From: Oryzias latipes
Lineage: Eukaryota > Chordata > Actinopteri > Beloniformes > Adrianichthyidae
Direction of reading: 5' to 3'
Assembly: GCF_002234675.1 (NCBI RefSeq)
Contig: NC_019875.2
Location: 23,120,299 to 23,184,298 of the forward strand
DNA length: 64,000 bases
Position 1 is the stretch's first letter. The number at the start of each line of letters is the position of its first letter. The notes below the pieces were generated by a model, which worked only from the letters and a program-made list of their open reading frames with translations, was not told the origin of the DNA and did not search any database. The translations under genes were made by a program, and so were the position numbers. Shown piece after piece: positions 1-9,821 of this stretch.

Positions 1-2600
1 GCAGCTTTTCCAAACAGGTCGGGCATAGTTGGTGCAGCGAAAAATAAAACAGCAGAGGGACTGTATTATTCAGCATCCAGCAAGAATGTGAATCATTTCA
101 TTTAAAGCAGCAGTTGCTTTAATTCATAGATCCAATGGATCATTGCTGAAAATGAGGATTGAAGCAACAAATGTGTTGAAAGAAATGTTTTTTATTGACT
201 TTTTATTATGTTGAAAGAAAAAAAAAGTTGCTTTTAAATTTTTCTAATTAACTTGCTTTAAACAATTTAAATATATTTAGTCCATTTAGTCAATCAAGAC
301 TAAATGGAAATCGGTCAAAAGCAGGACTAAATATATTTAAATTGTAATTTAATGAAATAGTAACGTTATTTTAACATTTTGGGGGTTTACTGACATAAAA
401 TAAATGTTCAATGAAATCTATCCTCCAGCTAACGTTGGTGGCTTCGTTATTTCCACAAAAAAATCTTAATTTTATTTGTTTAGAGTCATACTTTTGACCT
501 TAAAGGAAAAATCCTGTTCAGAAAAGTCTCTGCATTCCACAAAGTCCTATCAAATGGACTAAATATCTGACCTCTAAAAAACCAAAATCTCTATTAATAT
601 TTAAATTGATCCATCTGCTTAAGACTTCAATAATAAGCTGCAGATCGAACACACAGTTTAAGTTATTTCCCAGCGGCACAAACTTGTGCTATTCTTTAAT
701 TACTTAATATATTTGAAGACTTAATCATATAAGACCCCGAGTCTTTCCACCACACAGTCAAATGCTTGTTATGCTTTGACATTTAAAAGATATTTTCTCT
801 CATAGCTCGACATGAACAAAGGTTCTGTTTTATGCATCATTCGTGCCTTGAAAATGTTTTTTTTTCCTCTTCACTCTTCATTAGGAAAACCAGGAACATT
901 TGGAAATCTCTCAACTTCTAGAGACAAAGTTCAAACTGATGGAGAAACTTTTACATCTGAGCAGCGCCACGTTCAAACTCATGGTTGCTATCTAGGCCAA
1001 ACAAGCATCTGAGGACTCTTTTTATGAATTGGGCCACAGTTCTCGGTGGTGCTAGGAGCTGAAAGTGTGTCATCGCAGGGCCAGTTCAAAAGCAAGGCAG
1101 CAGCAGTCTGCTAAAAAACCCCGCCTCTCTGCCTTTTGAATCCTCGGTGTCCCCCTGCTGTGTGGGGTTAGAAAATAGTGCAGCATGGGAGGTCAGATCA
1201 ATGGCTTTTACTCAGAGGTGGGGCTGTTTTAGGGCGGTATTTCTGTTCTGGCCTTTTGTCAGAGCTGGAAAAAAAGCAGGAGTTACTCAGCATTTATGAG
1301 GCTGACAGGAAGGAGCTGCTTTCAGGACTCAAAAGGACAAACCAAAAAGAAACATCACGAAGAGAACAAACATTATCTGATATACTACCACGGTATAATA
1401 ATTACACAACTGGGGTTTCTTTAAAAATGCGGATCTTGATTTGAAACTGTTTTACTTCTGGAAAATAAAATAAATTATAATAAACAAAAGTCAGACTTTG
1501 TTTTCTCTCAAAAATAGTCACTGTAGACCATGAAGTCCAACTCCGATCATCTGTAGAGCAATTCTAAAAGCGTGATGATGCATTTCTTTAGCCAAATGAA
1601 CAACTTGTTATCATGCAGCAGAGCGGCAGTGGTTCATAAAGAATTCATCTCTGAGTTGTGGAATAAGACTGCCTCCATTTCCCATCATCCCTTTGTTTAC
1701 ACTCTCCCGCTAGCTTACAACCCCTCACCCCCACAATCTAACATTACCAGTGAGCAATATTGGAGCTATCCAGCCATCAAGTTTAGAGCCAGATGCCAGT
1801 TCGGACAAACAAAGACGTACATGAATCTAGATGTCAACTAGTGGAGCGGAGCAGACAGGTTGCCGTTGTTGGTCTTACATCACACCTACAAACTTTTTAC
1901 AACTGTATTTAGTTGTCTGCTCCTGATTCACAATGATTTGAATAAAAATTTAAAAAAAGACGCAGAAATGAAATTTTAAGTCTAATTTCCTTTATGTCCT
2001 CCTCCTTGAGAAAAATCCCCAAGAACATGTTAAAAACACATTTTCATCAAAGTACGTCTCTAAATGCATTTGCATTTTTGAACCTACCCTTTTTGATTGT
2101 AATCTGATCATTTCTGTGAGAATTGTAGTCAAAATTGTTTGTTGTTGCCAGCAAAAAAGGCTTTAGAGTATATTTATTACGATTAATGCCTAAAATTATT
2201 CAGCCTAAAATTCTAATATACATAGTTCAGAATTTAAATAAAGAGGAAGCAATGCCTTTACATCTCCTGGCTGATAGCCTGACACTAAAGAGGGTTATAT
2301 AACACACTGACTGCTGCTGTGGGGAATAATTAGCAGTAAGCACAAGTTAAACCAATAACCTTGTGACAGGATGCAGTGATTTAACGCACATCACCTTTAG
2401 GACCATGAGGACACTCCTTTCAAAACAAACACGTTCATGAGAATTGGAAATCCATCGCGAGTCTTTATTCAATGCAAACGTGTTGTTTCCTAGCATCACT
2501 AATTTTAAATATTTTATAATGATTGTTATTGTTTCTCTTTATAAAAATATAACGTGTAATATACTAGACATATTAGAGTTTGATGGAGGTATTTTTAAGT
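1..2600. other. Intron 1 of camsap2: no other gene seen
   Basis: AT-rich sequence between the first camsap2 exon and the window edge. Short open frames here lack family resemblance or splice context. The only structured item is one copy of the GACCCACTC inverted-end repeat at 1535-2058, annotated separately. Confidence 0.55.
1535..2058 (+). mobile_element. Non-autonomous DNA element, GACCCACTC family, copy 1
   Basis: Six related copies occur in this window. Complete ends are inverted: the left begins close to GACCCACTCCAATCATC and the right ends close to its reverse complement. This copy has both ends but diverged (left GTCCAACTCCGATCATC; right ending GTACGTC). Shared internal landmarks are a CCCATTTCCCATCATCCC block, a CAGCTCGGAC-like block, and a CTCCTGATTCACA block. 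No transposase is encoded. Superfamily is unassigned because no clear target duplication is visible. Confidence 0.65.
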
Positions 2601-2726
2601 CCAACTTTTACAGAGGTCCATGAACGCAACAGCGGCTCTCACTGTCACGTCTGTCCGATAATTGGCTCAGCGCTGTTTTTCCACTTATTTCGCCCAAAAT
2701 GAAAATGCTCAGGAGGCGCCACCTAC

Positions 2727-2865
2727 CAGAGCCGAACGCTTTGGCCACCAGCCACGTCAGGCTGCAGGAGATCTTGGCTCTGGTGAAGTCGTAGTGGTCG
2801 AAGCTCTTGATGGCGGGGACGATGAAGGTCCTTCTCATCCCTCTGTCATCTGCCGCATCTCCCAT
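2727..2865 (-). CDS. camsap2: CAMSAP2 (microtubule minus-end binding protein), first coding exon only
   Basis: The minus-strand ATG at 2865 opens 46 codons (MGDAADDRGMRRTFIVPAIK..., ending ...WLVAKAFGS) followed by a consensus donor GTAGGT at 2726-2721, leaving phase 1. The text matches the N-terminus of vertebrate CAMSAP2 almost residue for residue, just before the calponin-homology domain, and fits CAMSAP2 better than CAMSAP1 or CAMSAP3. CAMSAP proteins bind and stabilise free microtubule minus ends in non-centrosomal arrays. No further exon was found at 1-2720, so intron 1 is at least 2.7 kb and the rest of the gene lies left of the window. The 5' UTR and promoter should lie at about 2870-3300, where CpG and GC content rise. 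Only the N-terminal exon is visible; paralogue (a or b copy) cannot be decided. Confidence 0.88.
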
Positions 2866-3300
2866 CGTCGCCGTCTGTCTGCGTCCCGCTGCCGGGGGAG
2901 TGGGGGCTCAGTCAGCCGGGGAAGCTCCTGACATCCCGCTCACAAGAACTGAATACGGAAAAAATCCTAAATGGAACAAATAAGACTTGAAGCTTGGTGG
3001 AAGCAGGGCTGCGTATGATCCGTTACATGAACGCCATCCTCACTTTTAATGTCGTTTTAACCCCACAGAGTTCAGTGAAGATTTTCTCCATTCCCTGGTG
3101 TTTTTATCGTCATTTTCACAAACAGTCAGGGGTTACAGTCCAGCAGCAAAAGTCATTCCGACAGAGGAGCTGAAGCAGCCGCAGTAGTCCATGAGCGTCT
3201 TTTTTCTTCGCAACATTTCTCCTCCCCGTCCTTTTTTCTTCTCCGCTGCGCCTTTCCTGCCGCAGATCGGAGAATGGACGCACTGCGCACGCGCGATCCA
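2866..3300 (-). promoter_or_regulatory. Likely 5' UTR and promoter region of camsap2
   Basis: The segment directly upstream of the camsap2 ATG is richer in G+C and CpG than the surrounding AT-rich sequence, especially at 3225-3300. No TATA box was recognised, as is common for CpG-type promoters. The start site cannot be placed from sequence alone. Open frames across 3116-3537 on both strands are compositional and are not called as genes. Confidence 0.4.
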
Positions 3301-5130
3301 CCCACCCCAGCTATGAATCCTGACAGGAGTCGCCCTTCAGAAATGCAGGCAGAGGTGGAGTCTCCAAACTCTGTCCCAGATGTTGTTTCCACAGAGAAAC
3401 GTGCTGCTGCTGATTTCATTTCTAAAATTCATAAAATCCACATTTCTCAAAATCTTGCCAGCAGTTCTTGGCCCAGTTTGACAAAACATCCTCCATCGAA
3501 ATTAAATCAAATTTTAAAAGAATTTAAATTTTCATAATGTATTTGGAGTTTAACTGATTGGGTTAATTGATTGTGTTTTTTTTTTTTTTTTTAATAATTG
3601 TTTGTCTATATTTCCGTTTTCTCTGACAGGCCCTCCTGCCTATAGATTACATTGAAAGTTTAGTGCATTGAATAATCATCTCAACACCTGCAACCATTCA
3701 TGCTGGTTTACATAACGTCTGAATAACTTCATAGACACGGGGTTTCTTTAATAATTAGAGTATAATAGAAGCATACTGAAAAGGTGTATTTAACTGGTTT
3801 CTTAAAAGTGAACCTAGGATGCAATAAAAAAAACTATCAGAGACAGTCATTAAATCTTGTTCCTTTTTTCATTGTTTCAATGTTTATTTATTTATTTTTG
3901 GTCCTGCCTCACTACTGTCTCTATCTCTGTTGCAGTTATTTACACTCACATCACAGCAGCAGTTACTTTTTTTGTTTTTCAAGTTCCTAATTCCTTTGTT
4001 TATGTACTTTTTTTTTTGGGGGGGGGGGGGTATTTGAAACTCTGTTAACAATAATTTAAGCTTTTCTTTTACATCATCTTTTTACATCACTTAAAAGGAA
4101 GACTTAATTGTTGGCTGAGAGGCTCCTCCATTGACAAATGCAGGCAGTTTCAAAATTCCCTAACTAAAAACTTTTAAACCAGCAACAACAGTTGCACATT
4201 TTGATCTTTTTGTCTGATTTTTAAAAAAAGAAAATCTGGATTTCAGTCATAAGTGTTTTCTATGATGTTGTGACATCTGACGTCTTCCTACTGTTTCCTT
4301 AAAATCCTGCTTTGGACTCAAACAACTGAATGTTTCTGCCTGACTACAAGATTAGTGAAAACACGAAATGCTGCACTCCAAAAAGTTCAGCAGCGACTTG
4401 AAAAACCCACAGTCAACGGTAGATCCTGATGAAATGCACAACTAAACAGCTTCTTTCTGTAACATGGGGATGGCACAGTCACATTTGTTAAAAGCACAAT
4501 TACAAAAAACAGAAAGTGTTTTATACGAGTTTTTTTCCTCCATATTTAAAAATTCTTACATCATTATATCTGCAGTATACACTAATCTGACAACCTCTCT
4601 GTTCAGTTGCACTGGAAATTTTTGAAGAATAAGGCTAAGCTGTAGCATTGAGCCTCAGAAACACATGTTTGTGTCCATAAGTGATAAAACATTCTTTTGT
4701 CTTTACAGAGAAATTATTTTAGAGAAAAACAAAATCTGAGTGAGATGTTAAGCAAAATTATGATAAAGGACCAACAATTTTTCCAACAAAAAAACATTGT
4801 CCTGAAAAAAGAAAAAAGTTATCATTCATATTCAAAAATGTGATCCATTGGTATTGAATGATTTACTGCAGGACAAGGATTGTGTACTTACAGCTCCCTC
4901 TGGTGTCAAAAATAAGTTATTACAAAAAAAAGGACTAAATAATGTTTTACAGATTAGCCAGTAGATGGCGATCTTTTGCCAAAAATTCAGTCAGAACACT
5001 TGGAATTTTGGTTAACAACTGTTTTATTTAGTTTTTCATTAAAATCATTGGACTCATGAAAAGAAATAAAACTATTTTTTTACATTTTAGTGTTAATTTC
5101 TCCCATATGTACTGATGGAAGACAAGTCAA
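3300..5130. other. Intergenic stretch between camsap2 and ticam1
   Basis: AT-rich sequence with a poly-T run near 3568-3590, a G run at about 4018-4030 and no credible exon. The right-hand end should contain the ticam1 3' UTR: a minus-strand AATAAA signal is at 5028-5023, about 110 bases beyond the stop codon. Confidence 0.5.
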
Positions 5131-5134
5131 ATCA

Positions 5135-6868
5135 TTAGTCTTGCTTAGTGTGAACTGAACCCTCTTTGTCTGCACTTCCACCCAAATCCACCATCATCCT
5201 AGAGTCGTTACCAATCATAATGTAGTTAGCATTTTCAATATGAATATTTGGGTGTCTTTGCTGCCAAGTCCTGCCCTCTTCACCACTTTGTTCTTGTTGG
5301 TGATTCAGGCCCATGCAGAGCCTTTCGTTCAAAAGCCTCTGCTTGTCTTCTTCCAGCTGTAACTGGCGCAGTCGCTCCTCCTGAACTCTCAGAGTTTGCT
5401 CTTTTTTCCAGACTCTCTTTTGAGTTTGTATTTTTGCTCGAGACAGTAACTTTTGTAGTTTTTTCTCAAAGTTCTTTGCTTCCTCTAGTGGAACTAAAGA
5501 CCGCACGGCCATGGGTATGAGGTCTTTGGGCATGCGGTTCTCCTGTGGCAGCAGAGGGATGACTGTGTTGTATTTGTGCATCTTGTTTATTGCATTTATC
5601 AGGGCCATGCTCGTCTTCATCTTCACCAGGTTTGACTTGAAGTTGCGGGTAAGCAGTAAGAAGGTGAACGCTGAGTTGTTGATTGCATCCTCCACACACC
5701 TCAGGGGGCACTTTCCAGGAACGGCAAAGTCCTCAGAAAAAGTTGCACCTTTGTTGCTGATGATCTTTTCAATTTTGTCCTTTATGCGCTCCGCCACATC
5801 TTCATCCTCTTGGGCATGCAAGATTACAAATGCATAAAATGTTTCCTCCTCTTCTTCTTCGTCTGAACCTTTGCTGTTGTGAATCTTTGTTTGGACTGGG
5901 CACCTTGACCCACAGATATTTGTAGAAGATGGTGGATTTATGTGTGATCTTATGCTGAGAGTGTCTGGGGTTTCTTCCTGGACCATTACATGACATTGTG
6001 ACGTACCAGCCGGTAATGCTGGATGTGATCTTTCTGGTTCAGACAGAAAGCATCCAGTGGGTTGAAGCACAGATAACAGAGGCTCCCCGGAGGCCATCTT
6101 TGTTTCACTTTCACAAGCACTGAGAGCAGCTGGTTTTTGTTCTACGTTTTCTAATGTTTCTTGAGATTCTTTGTCCCCTTTCCATGAAACAGTAGGAGGA
6201 CAGCTTATCTCAAGAGTACTAGGGTACGATAGCTCTGAAGGGCTTTCCTGTAAAGGGCTCGGAGTGCAGTCGATGCTTGCTGATGAATCTTTAGATATGC
6301 CTATTTTTGGAGTGTTATCACTCATTTTCAGACACGTCTTGGAATGTGTGAATTCTGGTTCAGGGTTGCTGGCGGAGCACATCCACTCCAAAACCTTAGG
6401 CCCACAGACAAGTTTAGCTTCCTCTATGAACTCGTGATCATCCAGGCTGCTGGAGGGGCTCGTATCGAAGCCGTCACTGGAAAGCGCTCTCTTGTATGCC
6501 AGATCTCTTACAGTTTGATCACACAGCCTTTGCTGTGACAACACTTTAAAGATCCGAGCCAGTGCTGACAAAGGTTCCCTTGTGATGGCCTGAAATTGAC
6601 CACAGTGAACGGAAAAATCTTCTAATCTGCTCGGGTGCAGCTTTTCAGCAAGGTAGTCGGCGAGAGGGTTGTCCTCAAGGGTCCGCAGTTTGTCCAGAGC
6701 ATGTAGTTCTCTTTTGAGGATTATCAGACACAGGGCCTGTATGATAACATCTTCAGGTGAACCACCGAGCTGCAGTGTCAGACTCAGCAATCGCTCTGAT
6801 GGTGCCTGTGACAAAATGTTAAAAATATCTCCCAGTCCTGTCCCTTGAGATCTTTCTCCGTGACTCAT
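5135..6868 (-). CDS. ticam1: TICAM1 / TRIF, TIR-domain adaptor of TLR3 signalling
   Basis: One uninterrupted exon encodes 577 residues from ATG 6868; an apparent earlier start at 6874 is a TTG and is not used. TRIF is the cytosolic adaptor that carries TLR3 (in fish also TLR22) signals to TBK1-IRF3 and NF-kB. Visible parts: a helical N-terminal TRIF domain (about 1-150); a low-complexity middle with an LEIS core (residues 219-222) fitting the pLxIS site phosphorylated for IRF3 docking; a TIR domain from about 342 to 475, opening FYAFVILHA, with a BB loop containing FAVPGKC; a charged helical segment; and a C-terminal RHIM-like motif with IMIG at 550-553, matching the VQLG core of mammalian TRIF. 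A splice acceptor (TTTAACAG) ends at 6891, 23 bases before the ATG, so a non-coding 5' exon lies upstream. The frame is intact. Confidence 0.95.
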   Translation of the reverse strand: MSHGERSQGTGLGDIFNILSQAPSERLLSLTLQLGGSPEDVIIQALCLIILKRELHALDKLRTLEDNPLADYLAEKLHPSRLEDFSVHCGQFQAITREPLSALARIFKVLSQQRLCDQTVRDLAYKRALSSDGFDTSPSSSLDDHEFIEEAKLVCGPKVLEWMCSASNPEPEFTHSKTCLKMSDNTPKIGISKDSSASIDCTPSPLQESPSELSYPSTLEISCPPTVSWKGDKESQETLENVEQKPAALSACESETKMASGEPLLSVLQPTGCFLSEPERSHPALPAGTSQCHVMVQEETPDTLSIRSHINPPSSTNICGSRCPVQTKIHNSKGSDEEEEEETFYAFVILHAQEDEDVAERIKDKIEKIISNKGATFSEDFAVPGKCPLRCVEDAINNSAFTFLLLTRNFKSNLVKMKTSMALINAINKMHKYNTVIPLLPQENRMPKDLIPMAVRSLVPLEEAKNFEKKLQKLLSRAKIQTQKRVWKKEQTLRVQEERLRQLQLEEDKQRLLNERLCMGLNHQQEQSGEEGRTWQQRHPNIHIENANYIMIGNDSRMMVDLGGSADKEGSVHTKQD

Positions 6869-6891
6869 CTTCAATCTTGTCTGTTAAAAAA

Positions 6892-8990
6892 ATGTTTCTA
6901 TGCTGAAAAAAGACTACAGAATTCAGGGAGCACTTTTCAGATCTTCGAATTCCTGACTTTTGAAGAGAGGTGCATGATTCTTTGCATATTCTTCATTCTT
7001 TAAAAGACAAAAAAGAAAGATGTCAGCAGAGCATACGAGACCCTCTTCTTCATATCTAAAACTAAACAATTGAGTAATCACAGCCTGCCGCAAATTTTCT
7101 TACCGCTTCGATTTGACAGGGCATAAAAGCGAGAGCTTCCACCTCAAATAAGGAAGTAGCTCGAACTGGGTCTTCAATTTCACTTTATTTGTAGAAATCC
7201 TTCTGGCTTCAAAAGCAACTCAAAATCCAGGTCTTAGACTGGCCCAGTTTAACCAAACTCTGGCTTTTAAAACACTTTTGAGCAACATTTTCTCAGTGAA
7301 GTGGGTCCGGTGCAGTTGAAGGCCTCTGTCAGGTTGACACACCACCGGGATGATGTCACAAGCTGTGAAGTACAGAAGCTCAAGTGGGTCAAAAAGGCAA
7401 AAAGCAGGAAGAAGGATTCATTCCAGATGAGCGCTTTAACTCAGTTATGCCACCCATATGAAACTGCAGTTATACAGTCAAACTTTCTCTGTAATTTAAT
7501 TCCTAGCCTTTAGAAGTTTAGAAAAATCCATAAATCTTTAGATCCTTGAGCACAATGGGTGCACAAGAGAAGGGAGCTCATTTTCTTCCCTTCTCTGCCG
7601 AGAGCCCGGTGTATTTTTATCCGGGGAGGAAACCTCCAACCCTATATTTACCAGGGGTGGGGTCACATCAGGCAGAGTGCAAGCCAACGTTAAATCACTC
7701 AATGCAGCGCAGACAGAGAGAGCTCAGTGCTTTGAGTGCTGTGTGAGATTCATACTGTATGACCACTTCTGAAGGACTCCTGTAACTCCACAGGAAGTTG
7801 GGTCTCTGCGACCTCAACGGGACTATTGTGAATAATGCATAAACAATCACATGATGCATATCTTTAAGTGAAAGTTCTGTGTGTTTATGCAGGGTTTAGA
7901 TATTAGATATCGTGATAAAGTTCATCAATTTACAACAAGAAAACCCAAACCACAATGGGCTGTTAGATAGAAAATGACTTGTTTCTAAAATGAGTGTGGG
8001 AGTACAGCTGCTTTACAACAACAAAAGAAGAAAAGTCATAAGAACAGAGAAAACTCAAATTCACATATCAACACAATTACTGCTTTTAAGCAGAGAGGTA
8101 GGGATTAGAAAAAATGTTTACGTTCTTATATATCTAGAGCTGTATGTTTAAAGAAAAAGAACAGGAAGCTGTTCAGGAATGTTTCCTGATCAAAGAATTC
8201 TTTTTTTTTTTTTAAATCACCCATCAAGCTTTACTTTCGTCTTACAGCAGGAAGCTGTTTAGGAATGTTTTGAGATTTCTGATCAAAGAATTCATTTAGT
8301 TTTTTTAAATCACCCATCAAGCTTGACTTTCGTCTTACCCTTGGCAAAATGTATTCTGTCTATATTTACTACAAGTATATTTAGTCTGTACTAGAAGTGA
8401 GGCAGTACTTGAAGTTTGCTTTTTACCTACTATCTATATATTGTGAACTTAAAATGTTCCAATTTAGTCTGAAGAATACACCCAAGTGGACCCTGGCCCA
8501 GGACCAGGAACCACTCTCAGACCCATCTTTGGAGGTGGTCTTGGTTTGTTTCTAACCGGACTGAGATTCAGTTCGCTCAGAGATTCCTCAGTGTGAAAAC
8601 AATCTGTCCTCGGAGTGGAACAAAACGGCCACCGTAGCCGATGTAAACAAAGTAGGAATGTAGAAACAAATGAGCCGCAGATCTATATAAAGCAACAATT
8701 ATGGTGTTATCAAAAAGTAAAAGAGTCCAACTGCTTACTTGTTAGAACAATTATTTTAACACAGCTGAAAACGCTTCTTACAGGCGTTTCTGTGTTTGTT
8801 TGTTTTTTGTTTATTTTTGTTTTTTATTGTTCAAAACACCGAACAAAAATGCATGACAAGAACAATAGTCATAACAACGAGAATGCCAGGGGATGGCATA
8901 GATGGCATAAAACAGATATTGCAAAACATATCACTATACATTGAATATGTTTAAAGACAGACAGTTTTCATATATACGTATGGCTTTTTT
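6892..8990. other. Upstream of ticam1: non-coding, holds an unseen 5' exon
   Basis: The acceptor at 6891 implies at least one non-coding ticam1 exon upstream on the minus strand, but its donor could not be fixed. The rest is AT-rich with one local tandem duplication at 8162-8338. No coding gene is supported. Confidence 0.45.
8162..8338 (+). repeat. Two-unit direct tandem duplication (about 88 bp each)
   Basis: Unit one spans about 8162-8246 and unit two about 8247-8338. Both run from CAGGAAGCTGTT, through GATCAAAGAATTC and AAATCACCCATCAAGCTT, to TTTCGTCTTAC. They differ by a few substitutions and indels, so the duplication is fairly recent but not fresh. Confidence 0.85.
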
Positions 8991-8998
8991 GTTTAAAC

Positions 8999-9813
8999 CA
9001 GGGGTCCCCAAACTGCGGCCCGGTTTCCGGACCCGGCCCGTCCATGCATTTGACCCGGGCTCCTGAATGATACCAGAGAGGGACCATTTTTCTTTTTCTT
9101 GCATTTTTTTTTTTTAGCATGTCCACGTGATCGAGACTCATGGAAGCATGGAAAGGTGAAGCATGGTGAACTGGGCCTACCCAACGGAATCCCTAATAAA
9201 GCTTATTTGAATTGAAACGTCAGCCAACCTAAAAATGTTGCTACTGCAACCTGACTTTGCTCCAGTCATAGAACTGCCAAATGGTCCTCTGTCCAGGCGG
9301 CTGGGACAGACCCCCAATCAGAACGGAAAAGTGACAAAAAGGTTAGAGAAGATAAAATTTGATTCAGAATGCAGGGTATTTAACCTGTGGTGGACAAACA
9401 AGTATTTTTTTGTTCAACATAAAGAAAAGGCTGTTTGTATCATCTGCCAATAGACGGTGGTGGTATTCAAAGAATACAATCTATACCGACATTCTGAATC
9501 CTGTCACAAAGAGAAATGTGATAGCTTGCAAATGCGAGCAAACTCTCAAAGCTATTATGGCTATTAAGCAATTAAGTTATTATATGTTTGCTGATTCTTA
9601 TTATTTTCTTTTTTTTGGTGAAGAACCCAGAGAGGATTATTTGATATCAGATCGGGTTATTTATATTTGGTTATGTGTGGATTTCTGGGAAACAATAAAT
9701 ATTTACATTTAGGCAACCCTGGGACTGTCACACTTTTTCTGTTTCAAACTGACCCTGGCCCCCGATCAGAGAAGGGAAACGTCACTTCACTGGAAAAAGT
9801 TTGGGGACCCCTG
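8999..9813 (+). mobile_element. hAT-superfamily DNA transposon, deleted copy with BED-finger remnant
   Basis: The element begins CAGGGGTCCCCAAACT at 8999 and ends with the exact 16-bp reverse complement at 9813. Flanking 8-bp sequences GTTTAAAC (8991-8998) and GTTTAATT (9814-9821) match at 6 of 8, as expected for an aged hAT target duplication. Inside, plus-strand text at about 9340-9560 resembles the N-terminal BED zinc finger of Charlie-like or ZBED/GTF2IRD2-type transposases: FDSECRVFN, a WWTNKYFF block, KAVCIIC, then LYRHSESCH after an in-frame stop. The catalytic RNase H-like domain is absent, so the 815-bp copy could only be moved by an autonomous relative. The right end also carries the GGCCCCCGATCAGAGAAGGG-type text usual in this family. 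Confidence 0.88.
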
Positions 9814-9821
9814 GTTTAATT

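Noticed and set aside
6869-6874. Start of TICAM1 two codons earlier
   Set aside because: The codon at 6874 is TTG; the first ATG in frame is at 6868.
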